Assembly (NCBI RefSeq): GCF_028595325.1
Contig: NZ_JAQQXR010000003.1
Span: forward strand, 186,001 to 250,000
Reading direction: 5' to 3'
DNA: 64,000 nt
From: Janthinobacterium fluminis
Lineage (GTDB): Bacteria; Pseudomonadota; Gammaproteobacteria; Burkholderiales; Burkholderiaceae_D
Shown here: positions 8,101-15,884 of the stretch, in pieces
How the letters are laid out: every line of letters starts with the position of its first letter
Position numbering within the stretch: the first letter of the stretch is position 1
Notes under the pieces: model-generated
The model's input: only the letters and a program-made list of their open reading frames with translations
What the model was told of the DNA's origin: nothing
The model's database searches: none
Made by a program: the position numbers and the translations under genes

Positions 8101-9594
8101 TTGATCGACATGGGCAATCTTAGCGTGGAGGTGGTTCAGGTCCTGCTCCAAGCCGGCGATTTTCGAGGCGGCCTGCGACGGGTTGTATGCGGAAACACTC
8201 GACGCGATGGTTTGGATCGAGTGTTCAAACTGCTTCATGCCATCCCGCTCGTCGGACAGCAAAGCGACACTCAGCGGCCGGATTTGTTCGGGTAGCTTCT
8301 CCTGCAAAACGGCCAGTGCTGACTCGCCCTTGGCAGTGACAAGAACGCGCTTACCCTGCGCTAGGAAGTGGCACACGACGTTCGCGATTGTGTGCGATTT
8401 ACCTGTCCCCGGCGGGCCTTGGACGACAACGCCATCGTTGGTCTCCAGCTTTCGGACTATCGAGAGTTGCTCTTCGTTGTAGGGCATCGGGAAATAAAGC
8501 TCGAGCGCTCCATCTGTGTTTTCGCTGGACGAGAGACCGCGGAAAGGCACTTCCGGCCGCACCCGTACCGTCGAGTCGCCGTGTTCAACAAAACTCCGAA
8601 TTACATTGGGCAGACTTTCAGCCGACTCCACGACATTTTTCAGACGTTCAATGTCTTGCAGGAAGATGTCCCCGGAACGCCGGCGGCCAAACAAGACCCA
8701 AGTGTCGGTCACGGTTAGATGCTCTTCCGGTGTCGGCGCCGTCAGGTCGTTCTTGTGGGGGCGGTATGTGCCCTTTGGGTCAAGGTGGCCGACGGATGCC
8801 GTCAGCACCCCTTCAAAGCTGGTCGATTCAAAAGGATTGACCCTCTGTGCGCTCGTCGCCGTAAAGCTCTTCCAGAATGCCTCTACCTGGTGAACGCCGG
8901 GAATTTCCAACGCGGCGTAGCAGTCAACTTCCAACTTCGGAGAAATGTCTCGCGGGCGAACCTCTAAATCTAGCGTGTCCTCGTTGAGGGTTACTTCGCA
9001 GACTTGAACAAGCAGCGGGTGTTTGATTGGCGTCGCCGTACCCGGCTTCTTCCACACTGCGTTACCGATACCCCAAGCTAGTTCGAGTGGTGTTTCAGCA
9101 CCCTCGGTCGAGATGGCTTGCTGTAAGGAGTGCAGTTTCTGGTATTGGCTAATGACCTTTCGACGTGGCTTTTCGGCAGTTGCCCAAGGGGCCCATTGAT
9201 ATTCGACGTACCACTCGAAATGCTCTTTGATGTCCGGATGGTCCGCAAGCTCCAGCTTGCTAACGACGACCTTGTTCTCGACCACGTCGATTTGTGTGCG
9301 CAACTCTGGACGTTTCTCAGGTGTCTTTGGCAGCTGAACCCAAGGTTTGAGCGCCTCGTCAGGATCAGGCGGCGCTATTTCCTGCAAGCGGGGCAGCCGA
9401 AGCCATACGTCGTCACCGTCGACCTGCAGGTTGAATTGGAGCTCAGGCAGCCTATGGAGGTCTTGCTGATAGGCGCAGTAGTAGTCGATTGGAACCGTGA
9501 AGGCGGGTTTAGCCTTGAGCTTTTCAACTTGCTCGATGTAGTCAAGCAAGCTCAGGACTTGGGGCGCTCCCTCGGTCAGTATTTGGTTTCCCAT
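5101..9594 (-). CDS. Large SF1 helicase with C-terminal PD-(D/E)XK nuclease
   Basis: The 1497-residue protein has an N-terminal region of about 380 residues of unknown fold, then an Upf1-like superfamily 1 helicase. Walker A is GPPGTGKS near residue 395, Walker B is VIDEAS near 1080, followed by VVGDHKQVSPS; the C-terminal motifs include FNVALSRARDRMYLF. The last ~140 residues form a Vsr/DUF559-type nuclease (RIDFVVEG, LAIECDGDRFHG, then QRVLERAGW). The order helicase then Vsr-like nuclease matches anti-phage proteins of the Hhe type, but I cannot confirm the DUF4011 N-terminus. It would unwind and cut foreign DNA. It heads an operon with J-like and HEPN-like genes, divergent from the GHKL-protease gene. 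Confidence 0.85.
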   Translation of the reverse strand: MGNQILTEGAPQVLSLLDYIEQVEKLKAKPAFTVPIDYYCAYQQDLHRLPELQFNLQVDGDDVWLRLPRLQEIAPPDPDEALKPWVQLPKTPEKRPELRTQIDVVENKVVVSKLELADHPDIKEHFEWYVEYQWAPWATAEKPRRKVISQYQKLHSLQQAISTEGAETPLELAWGIGNAVWKKPGTATPIKHPLLVQVCEVTLNEDTLDLEVRPRDISPKLEVDCYAALEIPGVHQVEAFWKSFTATSAQRVNPFESTSFEGVLTASVGHLDPKGTYRPHKNDLTAPTPEEHLTVTDTWVLFGRRRSGDIFLQDIERLKNVVESAESLPNVIRSFVEHGDSTVRVRPEVPFRGLSSSENTDGALELYFPMPYNEEQLSIVRKLETNDGVVVQGPPGTGKSHTIANVVCHFLAQGKRVLVTAKGESALAVLQEKLPEQIRPLSVALLSDERDGMKQFEHSIQTIASSVSAYNPSQAASKIAGLEQDLNHLHAKIAHVDQSAAAHAAKHMRNYSFQGRDVSPEEMAKMAVEQMELHSWFDDLPPPSQDGTLPFSDEDIVALRQARLIVREDLSYWNCNLPLDGQLPEWSDLLGLHRDIVRARGIEASVAQGNLYPLVDSRAETYQRAQDLLEFLQGRANILKALAEVGQAWTIVVQERFADIQESDPVLKGLLEVCDSIQKLEANRRDFVPKAIEVPVNAELNSDFHTALERLVEGKSAFGLPFGKSEARKAISAVTILGAAPAGTAEWAEVARVVEWRGHVRKVLASWNSLGQEFGLESVGSDVEASFRRAVQLRGPIEHVRSLTFDYDATLFERLDEVLGQSVAEGLWEGGEAYVTSIAQSLQAHLAKDRLAYAMNRVLDLMRSLDNHTGGIVDELRAFLSESLGRASADEAVLQTTWLALQAELARLNKLLPALGTIAAVTEQLVASGAPQWANRLRIQPANTDHDLHTPATWRDAWNWRLAVQFLDKIDGHARLRQLFDERRTLTAKLARTYQELIAEKTWLGVFNNSPTSVRQALQAYLNAIHAMGAGTGVRAVRHRKNARDAMLRAYKAVPCWVLPQWRVSETIPAEIGLFDLVVIDEASQSDIWALPALLRGKKVLVVGDHKQVSPSAVGTAEAKIQELAARFLRDQPHGSEMTPDKSIYDLARVVFAGNSVMLREHFRCVPAIIEFSNREFYEGDIKPLRVPKANERLDPPLVDVLVKGGYRRGDVNEPEAKAIVEELKAILEDDSLQGRSIGVVTLLGTAQAALIHNMVHMQISPADIVARKIAVGPPPVFQGRERDIMLISMVASPGDRDTANRADMHQRFNVALSRARDRMYLFRSKTEAEMKEDSLNGRVLRHFRQPFTQDAHKVEMLRERCESGFELEMFDELVKRGFRVEPQVPCGGYRIDFVVEGAEGRRLAIECDGDRFHGPGQWQDDMTRQRVLERAGWTFWRCFASTFVRRREETLADLLKCLGDLGIEPLGAESVDNTIWVHAKEVDPYGVSDSELEEAL

Positions 9595-9847
9595 ATATTG
9601 GATTCCGCCAGGGCGTAGACGGTGTGATTATTGTTATCAAGCAGGTCACGATACTCCTATTCTGGACATGATTCCATAGGGGAAAGTCGACCGATTGGAA
9701 AAAGCATCCGGTGCATCTGTTTCAACTTCTACCCCGAGTCAGAAAAGTGGCCAGGAACCAAGCGAGCCTGGAGTCGTCATAGTAGCGTTCAAGGAGTTGC
9801 TGCCGATATATGTTTTCATTCAAGTAACAAGGCGATATGCTTGAGAG
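9595..9847. promoter_or_regulatory. Divergent promoter region of two defence-type genes
   Basis: The 253 bp between the helicase operon and the GHKL-protease gene hold no credible ORF. The segment is AT-richer than the genes on either side, as expected for back-to-back promoters. I could not fix a -35/-10 pair or an operator with confidence. Confidence 0.4.
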
Positions 9848-11377
9848 ATGAAAAAATTCGACCTTAACATCGACCGCATGCTCGAAAACTGGGACGGGTT
9901 CCATGCTATTCGAGAAATCATCGCCAATGCCCTTGACGAGCAAATTCTGACCGGTACTCGGGATATCGATATCGCGTGCGATGGCGAGGGCCGATGGCGC
10001 ATCAGGGACTTTGGCCGCGGCCTCCGGCACGAGCACTTCACGATGAACGAGAACCAGGAAAAGCTCGATCATCCCCACCTCATTGGGAAGTTCGGCGTGG
10101 GCTTAAAGGATGCCCTGGCCACATTCGACCGCTTGGGCATCGAAGCCCATATCCACTCCAAGTTCTGCAATGTCTCATTCGACCGCTCTGAGAAACACGA
10201 CTTCTCCGATGTCATCACCTTGCACGCCTGTATCTCCGATCCTTCCGACCCGGCATTCGTGGGAACCGAGTTCATCCTGAAAGGATGCTCCGCCGAGGAC
10301 ATCGAGAAGGCGAAGCGGCTGTTCCTACGCTTCTCAGGCGAGGAGACGCTTGAACGGACCCAATACGGGGAAGTCCTCCGAAAAGTGGGCAAGGCCTCCT
10401 ACATCTACATCAACGGCATCCGGGTCGCCGAGGAGGAGAACTTCCTGTTTTCCTATAACATCACTTCGCTGACCGCGGCCATAAAGAAGGCTCTCAACCG
10501 CGAAAGGACGAATGTCGGGAGGTCCGCCTACTCTGACCGGGTGAAGTCGATCTTGCTCACCTCCTCTTCCGAAGCCGTTGCCAAGGCTCTAGTTGACGAC
10601 CTGGGCAACTTCGGGAGCGGAACCCTTCACGACGAAATGAAGTGGACGGATGTTTCCGTGCATGCCTCGAAGATCACTAACGCATCAGGAAATGTCCTGT
10701 TTCTAACGGACGAGGAGATCATGAACGCGCCACGTTTCGTTGAAGAGGCGCGTGCAGGCGGCCGGCAGATCATCACGATCCCCAGCATAGTCAAGGAGAA
10801 GCTGTCGGGACAGTTCGACACGGGAGGCAAGCCGATCCAAGATTTGAGCAACTTCGTCTCCGAATGGAACGACTGCTTCGAGTTCAAGTTCGTCCAGCCC
10901 GAAAACCTCCCGCAGGCCGAAAGATCGGTGTTCGACATGACCGGCAGGATCGCAGCCCTAGCAGGCGGACTTCCGTCGAGAGTTCAATCGGTGAAGATTT
11001 CGGAGACTATGCGTCCCGAAACTGGTGGGTTTTCTGAGGCGCGCGGGCTTTGGACAGGCTCAGAAATCATTGTCAAACGCAATGAACTCGCGTCCATTGA
11101 GAGCTATGCGGCAGTCTTGCTTCACGAGATTGCGCATGCTCGGAGTGGGGAGCCGGACATCACTATTGGCTTCGAACAAGAGTTGACTACACTTCTCGGG
11201 ACTATTGCATCGAATGCCTTGCTGAATGCTTCCGTCGAAGTAAAAGTAAGGCACGAGCAGTTAAGGGCGTTAAGGCCTGAAACCTCTGTTCCTGGCGGGC
11301 AGCAATCAGCCTCGCATCTTGCCTCCGCGCCCGCGAAGAAGTCCGGTTTTTTGGCGAGGCTGTTTGGTAAAAAATAG
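9848..11377 (+). CDS. GHKL ATPase fused to HEXXH metalloprotease
   Basis: The 509-residue protein opens with a GHKL (Hsp90/MutL-like) ATPase. The N box is REIIANALDEQ, G1 is IRDFGRGL and G2 is GKFGVGLKDAL, all within the first ~85 residues. A second half about 230 residues later carries LLHEIAHARSG: H426 and H430 bind zinc and E427 is catalytic, with E443 or E445 as possible third ligand, the gluzincin pattern. The C-terminus is a basic tail (KKSGFLARLFGKK). An ATP-gated protease is an attractive reading, like other conflict systems where a sensor ATPase controls an effector, but substrate and trigger are unknown. It may form a unit with the H-NS gene 90 bp downstream. Confidence 0.75.
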   Translation: MKKFDLNIDRMLENWDGFHAIREIIANALDEQILTGTRDIDIACDGEGRWRIRDFGRGLRHEHFTMNENQEKLDHPHLIGKFGVGLKDALATFDRLGIEAHIHSKFCNVSFDRSEKHDFSDVITLHACISDPSDPAFVGTEFILKGCSAEDIEKAKRLFLRFSGEETLERTQYGEVLRKVGKASYIYINGIRVAEEENFLFSYNITSLTAAIKKALNRERTNVGRSAYSDRVKSILLTSSSEAVAKALVDDLGNFGSGTLHDEMKWTDVSVHASKITNASGNVLFLTDEEIMNAPRFVEEARAGGRQIITIPSIVKEKLSGQFDTGGKPIQDLSNFVSEWNDCFEFKFVQPENLPQAERSVFDMTGRIAALAGGLPSRVQSVKISETMRPETGGFSEARGLWTGSEIIVKRNELASIESYAAVLLHEIAHARSGEPDITIGFEQELTTLLGTIASNALLNASVEVKVRHEQLRALRPETSVPGGQQSASHLASAPAKKSGFLARLFGKK

Positions 11378-11466
11378 CGCCTTGGCCTCTTCGGGGCGGC
11401 GATGCTGTGGCATGTCGGCGCAAGGGTACAATTGTTGAGCTCATAAATTTTTACAGGAATTTACCT

Positions 11467-11760
11467 ATGTCAGTGACGTATCAAGACTACAAAGCACAAA
11501 TCGCGGAGCTGCAGCAAAAAGCTGAACAAGCTCGTCGGCAAGAAATTGCAGCGGCGCGTGAGCAGATTTTATCTATCATGCGCGAGTACGGTCTGACGGT
11601 CGCTGACCTCGGCGGCGTCACTAAAAAGGCGGTGCGAAAGAGCGTTGAAATCAAATACCGCAACGACGGAACGGGCGAAACCTGGACTGGCCGCGGCCGA
11701 GCCCTAAAATGGCTGGCTGGAAAAGATAAGAACGACTACCTGATTAAGCCAAATTCCTAA
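11467..11760 (+). CDS. H-NS family nucleoid-associated protein
   Basis: This 97-residue DNA-binding protein has an N-terminal coiled coil for oligomerisation (residues about 5-45, AQIAELQQKAEQARRQEIAA) and the C-terminal AT-hook-like motif TWTGRGRALKWL, the hallmark of betaproteobacterial H-NS proteins. I chose the ATG at 11467, with AGGAA upstream, over an earlier in-frame start at 11407 that adds 20 unrelated residues. H-NS proteins silence AT-rich foreign DNA. One carried inside an AT-richer island could keep the cargo quiet or reduce its cost. Whether it acts on the island or the host is not visible from sequence. Confidence 0.9.
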   Translation: MSVTYQDYKAQIAELQQKAEQARRQEIAAAREQILSIMREYGLTVADLGGVTKKAVRKSVEIKYRNDGTGETWTGRGRALKWLAGKDKNDYLIKPNS

Positions 11761-11781
11761 CGGCCCTCTTCCTCCTCACGA

Positions 11782-12296
11782 ATGCAACCGCTATCTTTCT
11801 CATCTCGTCACGTAGGCGTTGCCACAGAAGCTTTTCTGCAGCTCTTTTCGCGAGATGCGGGCTAGACATATCTGTCCAATATGGCGCCAATCAGCCCGAG
11901 TATGACCTTATCGTTGCACTGGGCGACAGAATACTCAAGGTCTCAGTTAAGGGCTCAAAGGATGGCGGCTGGGGCCTCACGCAGTCCCTACTGCGAGAAG
12001 CGAATTACCACGGGGCTGTCGATAGCTGGTTGGCCCGTCATAAGCCGCGCACCATATTTTGCCTTGTGCAGTTTAAGGGTGTTGCGGAGGATGCGATACC
12101 TCGAGTTTATTTGGCCACGCCGGCAGAGATTGCCGAGCGGCTGCGTGCGTCCGCAGCTGGCCGGGGCGACACAATTCTGTACGAGCGTCATGTGTGGGGG
12201 CCGCGAGCTGCTGGCCGTGGTTCTGTAGAAGAGATTCCTGAGTCCTGGTGCTTTTCTTCAGAGCGCGTGGCGCGCCTACTCGAATCTAACGGCTGA
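11782..12296 (+). pseudogene. Frameshifted PD-(D/E)XK-like endonuclease gene
   Basis: One frame starts ATG at 11782 and reads SSRHVGVATEAFLQLFSRDAG before a stop. The next frame, open across the same point, reads ARCGLDISVQYGANQPEYDL, then GDRILKVSVKGSKDG, and continues to TGA at 12294-12296. Together they give one coherent protein of about 170 residues. The D of PEYDL plus VSVKGS fit the catalytic core of small PD-(D/E)XK endonuclease-like proteins. A one-base deletion (or two-base insertion) near 11830-11850 would explain the break. Only a TTG start at 12030 would give an intact but headless product. It is either a broken cargo gene or a sequencing error. Confidence 0.6.
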
Positions 12297-12468
12297 TCCG
12301 AACTTCGTTCTACGCGCGCGCCCTACCCGAGCGCTCATCTATTCGTTTGCTACTTGGACTAGGACGGTCGGCGAGATAGAACCGTCGTCGGGCCCAGATA
12401 ACGTTACGTATTTCACACGTTCTCGCCGAGGAACGAATACAATTTCAAGATAAAAATAGGGAGCGACA

Positions 12469-14451
12469 ATGGCGGACCTGAATTTGTCTGGCACCACAGA
12501 GATTAGCGATACCGGTATCAAGAAACACTTCAAGAACTTCGAACCCTGGCAGTCGCTGTTTGAGCTTGCGTGGAATGGTTTGGACGCTCGGGCCAAGAAT
12601 ATCTCGATTGAGATGGTAGAAAATGACATGCATGGTGTGCAGAGCATCACTGTTCTCGACAACGGTGACGGCATTGACATTGAGCACATCAAAGACAACT
12701 TCGGGAAATTTAACGACTCTTCCAAAAAAGAAGACATGGCCCAGCACGGTCTGCACGGCCGAGGGCGCTTGGCATTTCATAAATTAGCTCATGATGCGAA
12801 GTGGTGGACTCGGTGCGCGGCGGGGATTGCCTCCATTGAAGTGCATGCAGCAAAAATCAGAGATTACAAGGGCAAGGAGGTTTCCGCTGAAAGCCTGCCG
12901 GCTGTTTTGGCTCCATTGGTCACTGGGACATGCGTGGAACTTTCCCGTCTGCATACCAATTTGCCCTCTAAAGCTGAACTGCTGAAAAAATTCTCGGTGG
13001 AGTTTGGTTGGTACTTAGCCCTCAATGAAGACCGCAGCATCACTATCAATGGCACTCCTGTAGTCGTGCCTCCGCACCAGATTTCGAACCGGACTATCAA
13101 TCCCGGAAACGCCAATTTCGATGTTAAGGTTCTCTGCTGGGAGGATAGACCTAGTTCAGAGAAGTCCCACATTTATCTTTTAGATTCCGAAGGTAAGACG
13201 CGGCATAAAAGTTTGAGCAGCTTCAACCTGAAGAAAGATTTTTTTGCCAGTGTCTACGTTACGTCAGCCTGGGCCGACAATTTTGTGAGCGAGGGAGCCA
13301 ATCTATTTGCGCCCGATGCGCACAGCGCCGAGTCTGAGGAGTGGAAAAAACTTGCTCGTCCTCTGAACGATTTTATCCAAGAAGTCTACGATGACTTCCT
13401 AAGAAAATTCGTCGACGCGGAGCTCACAAAATATGAGGAAGATGGAATCTTCCCGTCCTACGCAGGTCTTGACCCCACATACGCTAATTGGAGGGCTTCA
13501 AATACCAAAAGCCTGGTGCGGTTGGTGTACACGTCGGACCCATCGGTCATGAATTCGCTGAACAAAAAACAGAAAAAGATTATCGTCCGCCTACTGGATA
13601 GAATTTCGGTATCAAACGAGAACGATGCATTGTTCGACATCCTAAATGATGTGCTGGACCTAGACGGTGCATCTTTGTCGCAGCTGTCCAAGCAGTTGCA
13701 GCATACTCGACTTGAGCACATTATCAGCACCATAGAAATTCTTCAGCAACGGCAGGCTGCTGTAAACAAGCTGCGGGAGCTGATGAATGAGCACTACCAT
13801 CAAGTAAGAGAAACGCCAGACCTTCAACAAATCATCGAGAACAATACCTGGCTATTTGGAAACCGCTACGAGACCATTGGAGCTGAAGAAGACACCTTCA
13901 CTAAGATAGCCAAAAATCTTCGAGACCAAATCAAGTCAGTGCATCAAATCGATACAGATGACGTGGAGGACGGAGCCCATGTCGAGGGCGTGAATCGTCA
14001 AACTGACCTTTTCTTAGCTAGAAAGATTCCCACTTTAGACTCACTTGGGAAGAGGGTCTATCGATGTATCATCATTGAAATCAAGCGGCCAGGAATTGCG
14101 TTGAACGTCAAGCACCTCAGGCAGTTGGACGACTATGCCAATATCATTAAAAAGCACCCAGAATTCAGCAGCGAGCATTTGCGCTTTGAGTTGATTTTGG
14201 TTGGAAGAAAAATCTCGTCTGCCGACACTGAAATCCTGAGTAGGCTGGAAGGGCAACTTTCGAAGAGTGACCTTGGCTTGGTCAGCGACGACGCGAAGAT
14301 GAAGCGTTACGTCATGAACTGGTACACCCTGCTTGATGGGTTCGAGCTTTCGCATTCACACTTACTAGACGTTCTTAAGTTAAAGCGTGAAAGCCTTGCA
14401 ACATGGACCAAAGATGAGCTTGTAGGAGACTTGCAAACTGAGCCTTGTTAG
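12469..14451 (+). CDS. GHKL ATPase fused to Shedu-like PD-(D/E)XK nuclease
   Basis: The 660-residue protein begins with a GHKL ATPase: FELAWNGLDARAKN (N box), VLDNGDGID (G1) and HGLHGRGRLAF (G2). A long middle section leads to a C-terminal nuclease at about 455-620. It starts NNTWLFGNRYE and has D513 (TDLFLARK), E537 and K539 (IIIEIKRPG), then LRQLDDYANII. That order, with a W-FG-Y lead-in, is typical of DUF4263/Shedu (SduA) nucleases. I infer an ATPase sensor that controls DNA cleavage in phage defence. AGGGAG precedes the ATG. It is a single gene, convergent with the HNH gene at 14521, and is separate in design from the GHKL-protease at 9848. Confidence 0.78.
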   Translation: MADLNLSGTTEISDTGIKKHFKNFEPWQSLFELAWNGLDARAKNISIEMVENDMHGVQSITVLDNGDGIDIEHIKDNFGKFNDSSKKEDMAQHGLHGRGRLAFHKLAHDAKWWTRCAAGIASIEVHAAKIRDYKGKEVSAESLPAVLAPLVTGTCVELSRLHTNLPSKAELLKKFSVEFGWYLALNEDRSITINGTPVVVPPHQISNRTINPGNANFDVKVLCWEDRPSSEKSHIYLLDSEGKTRHKSLSSFNLKKDFFASVYVTSAWADNFVSEGANLFAPDAHSAESEEWKKLARPLNDFIQEVYDDFLRKFVDAELTKYEEDGIFPSYAGLDPTYANWRASNTKSLVRLVYTSDPSVMNSLNKKQKKIIVRLLDRISVSNENDALFDILNDVLDLDGASLSQLSKQLQHTRLEHIISTIEILQQRQAAVNKLRELMNEHYHQVRETPDLQQIIENNTWLFGNRYETIGAEEDTFTKIAKNLRDQIKSVHQIDTDDVEDGAHVEGVNRQTDLFLARKIPTLDSLGKRVYRCIIIEIKRPGIALNVKHLRQLDDYANIIKKHPEFSSEHLRFELILVGRKISSADTEILSRLEGQLSKSDLGLVSDDAKMKRYVMNWYTLLDGFELSHSHLLDVLKLKRESLATWTKDELVGDLQTEPC

Positions 14452-14520
14452 TGGCCTTGCATAACTGCGCGCCACTCTCGCTCGTGGCGTTGCCGCACCT
14501 GGTGGTTGCATCTTCTCGGC

Positions 14521-15804
14521 CTACTCATCAGGAACGTAGCGCTCAACGATTTTATCGAGAAGTGTCTTGGCTTCTGCAGGAAGGACTCGATGGTCAGCGT
14601 GCGGCCGCGGATGGATGATTGCGGCCAATTCGTTGGGCGTGACAAAAGAATAGCTGTTCTGAAAGTCTCCAACATATTCTTTCACTTCAGTCTTCAAAGC
14701 TATCAAAACCTTGAAGCATGGGTTGCAAATTCTCGGTGTGTCTCGCCAGGCCTTTCCGGTCGCAGGCACATTAAATCGTATCTCCCCCTTGTCACCAACG
14801 TAGACGACCTGAGTTTTGCTTCGTTGGCAAATTGGACAGCGCCAGTCATCCGGGAATAAGTCCCAGTTAGCCGCTTTGTACTCAACGCTTTTGAGCAAAG
14901 CGAGATAGTTCGAGGGAACGGCCCTGGCCTTCTTGACTGAGCCGTCCCTCCACCGCGACACGTTCGGTTTTGAGACTCTAGTTTGCATACCCAATGCATC
15001 TACCACTACCTCAGAAGAAAACCAGTTCGAAATAACGGTGAGCCCTTGGTTGCCATATCCATAAACTGGGATTGGGTCGAATTTTTTTGGGTGAGGTTCG
15101 AACCAGTGCGCATCTGTTGCTGCAGCCTTCGCTACGGCTTTGATAATCCGCATGCGCAGCACAAAGGCATTCTTCGCAGCTTCCCAAGCTGCCTGCGCTT
15201 GCAATTCGTCGATAAGGTGTGGCTGATGGTCTTGCGGTTTAATAAACTCGCGAATCTGGCCGATTGAGAACGAGAACTCACGAGGTATCGCCAGCATCTT
15301 CTTCGCATTGGTGTCCGCGTTGTTACAATCCTCGCAGACAAGTACCGCGTCGTACGCTCCAAATGCGCTGCTCATGTTGTCGATGAGCTTCCTGCCGTCC
15401 ACTTGCTCGATAGTGGTTCCAGCATCAACGAACGCAGCGTTAAAGGCCTCTTCCAGCACGTCCTCCATGTGGTCATGATGAACCACCGACTTGGCTAGAA
15501 TCTGCCCCTTCTTTCCGACACGCGATATCTGAACTTTCGTTCGCTTACAGCACGGGCAAATCCATCCTTGGGGCGAGCCTACCCAGTTGCTATTCATTTC
15601 AAAGCGCTTGTCGCCATGTATGGCCAAGATTTCGCGAGCCACCGGCGAGTTCTGACTGTCTAGGCTGTCAATCTCACCTGAGTCCACGCACTCAATCAGT
15701 AGCCGTAAGCCTTCTCGGTACTCATCATCTGGCACTCCACGGTTGGGTTGGTGACCTCTGCTCCAAATTCCGAATTGGCTAAAATAAGCGCTATCACTTA
15801 GCAT
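14521..15804 (-). CDS. HNH-like nuclease with two zinc-binding segments
   Basis: The 427-residue protein has an HNH-like core: CPCCKR near residue 83, then VHHDHMED, then CEDCNNAD near 160. The paired CxxC motifs bind a structural zinc, and the His pair plus Asn/Asp form the active site. A second zinc-ribbon-like section, CPICQR and CNPCFK near residues 330-370, echoes the first without a catalytic HH, as if an internal duplication lost activity. It lies 80 bp after the HEPN gene on the same strand, so it may be the third gene of the ParB-like/HEPN/HNH unit. It would nick or cut nucleic acid. The target is unknown. Confidence 0.65.
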   Translation of the reverse strand: MLSDSAYFSQFGIWSRGHQPNRGVPDDEYREGLRLLIECVDSGEIDSLDSQNSPVAREILAIHGDKRFEMNSNWVGSPQGWICPCCKRTKVQISRVGKKGQILAKSVVHHDHMEDVLEEAFNAAFVDAGTTIEQVDGRKLIDNMSSAFGAYDAVLVCEDCNNADTNAKKMLAIPREFSFSIGQIREFIKPQDHQPHLIDELQAQAAWEAAKNAFVLRMRIIKAVAKAAATDAHWFEPHPKKFDPIPVYGYGNQGLTVISNWFSSEVVVDALGMQTRVSKPNVSRWRDGSVKKARAVPSNYLALLKSVEYKAANWDLFPDDWRCPICQRSKTQVVYVGDKGEIRFNVPATGKAWRDTPRICNPCFKVLIALKTEVKEYVGDFQNSYSFVTPNELAAIIHPRPHADHRVLPAEAKTLLDKIVERYVPDE

Positions 15805-15884
15805 TCATCTATTCCTTTGTACTGTTAAACGACATGCAGCGCTGGTCAACCTGACGGCTAGCTATCCACCTCGCTTGACATATT

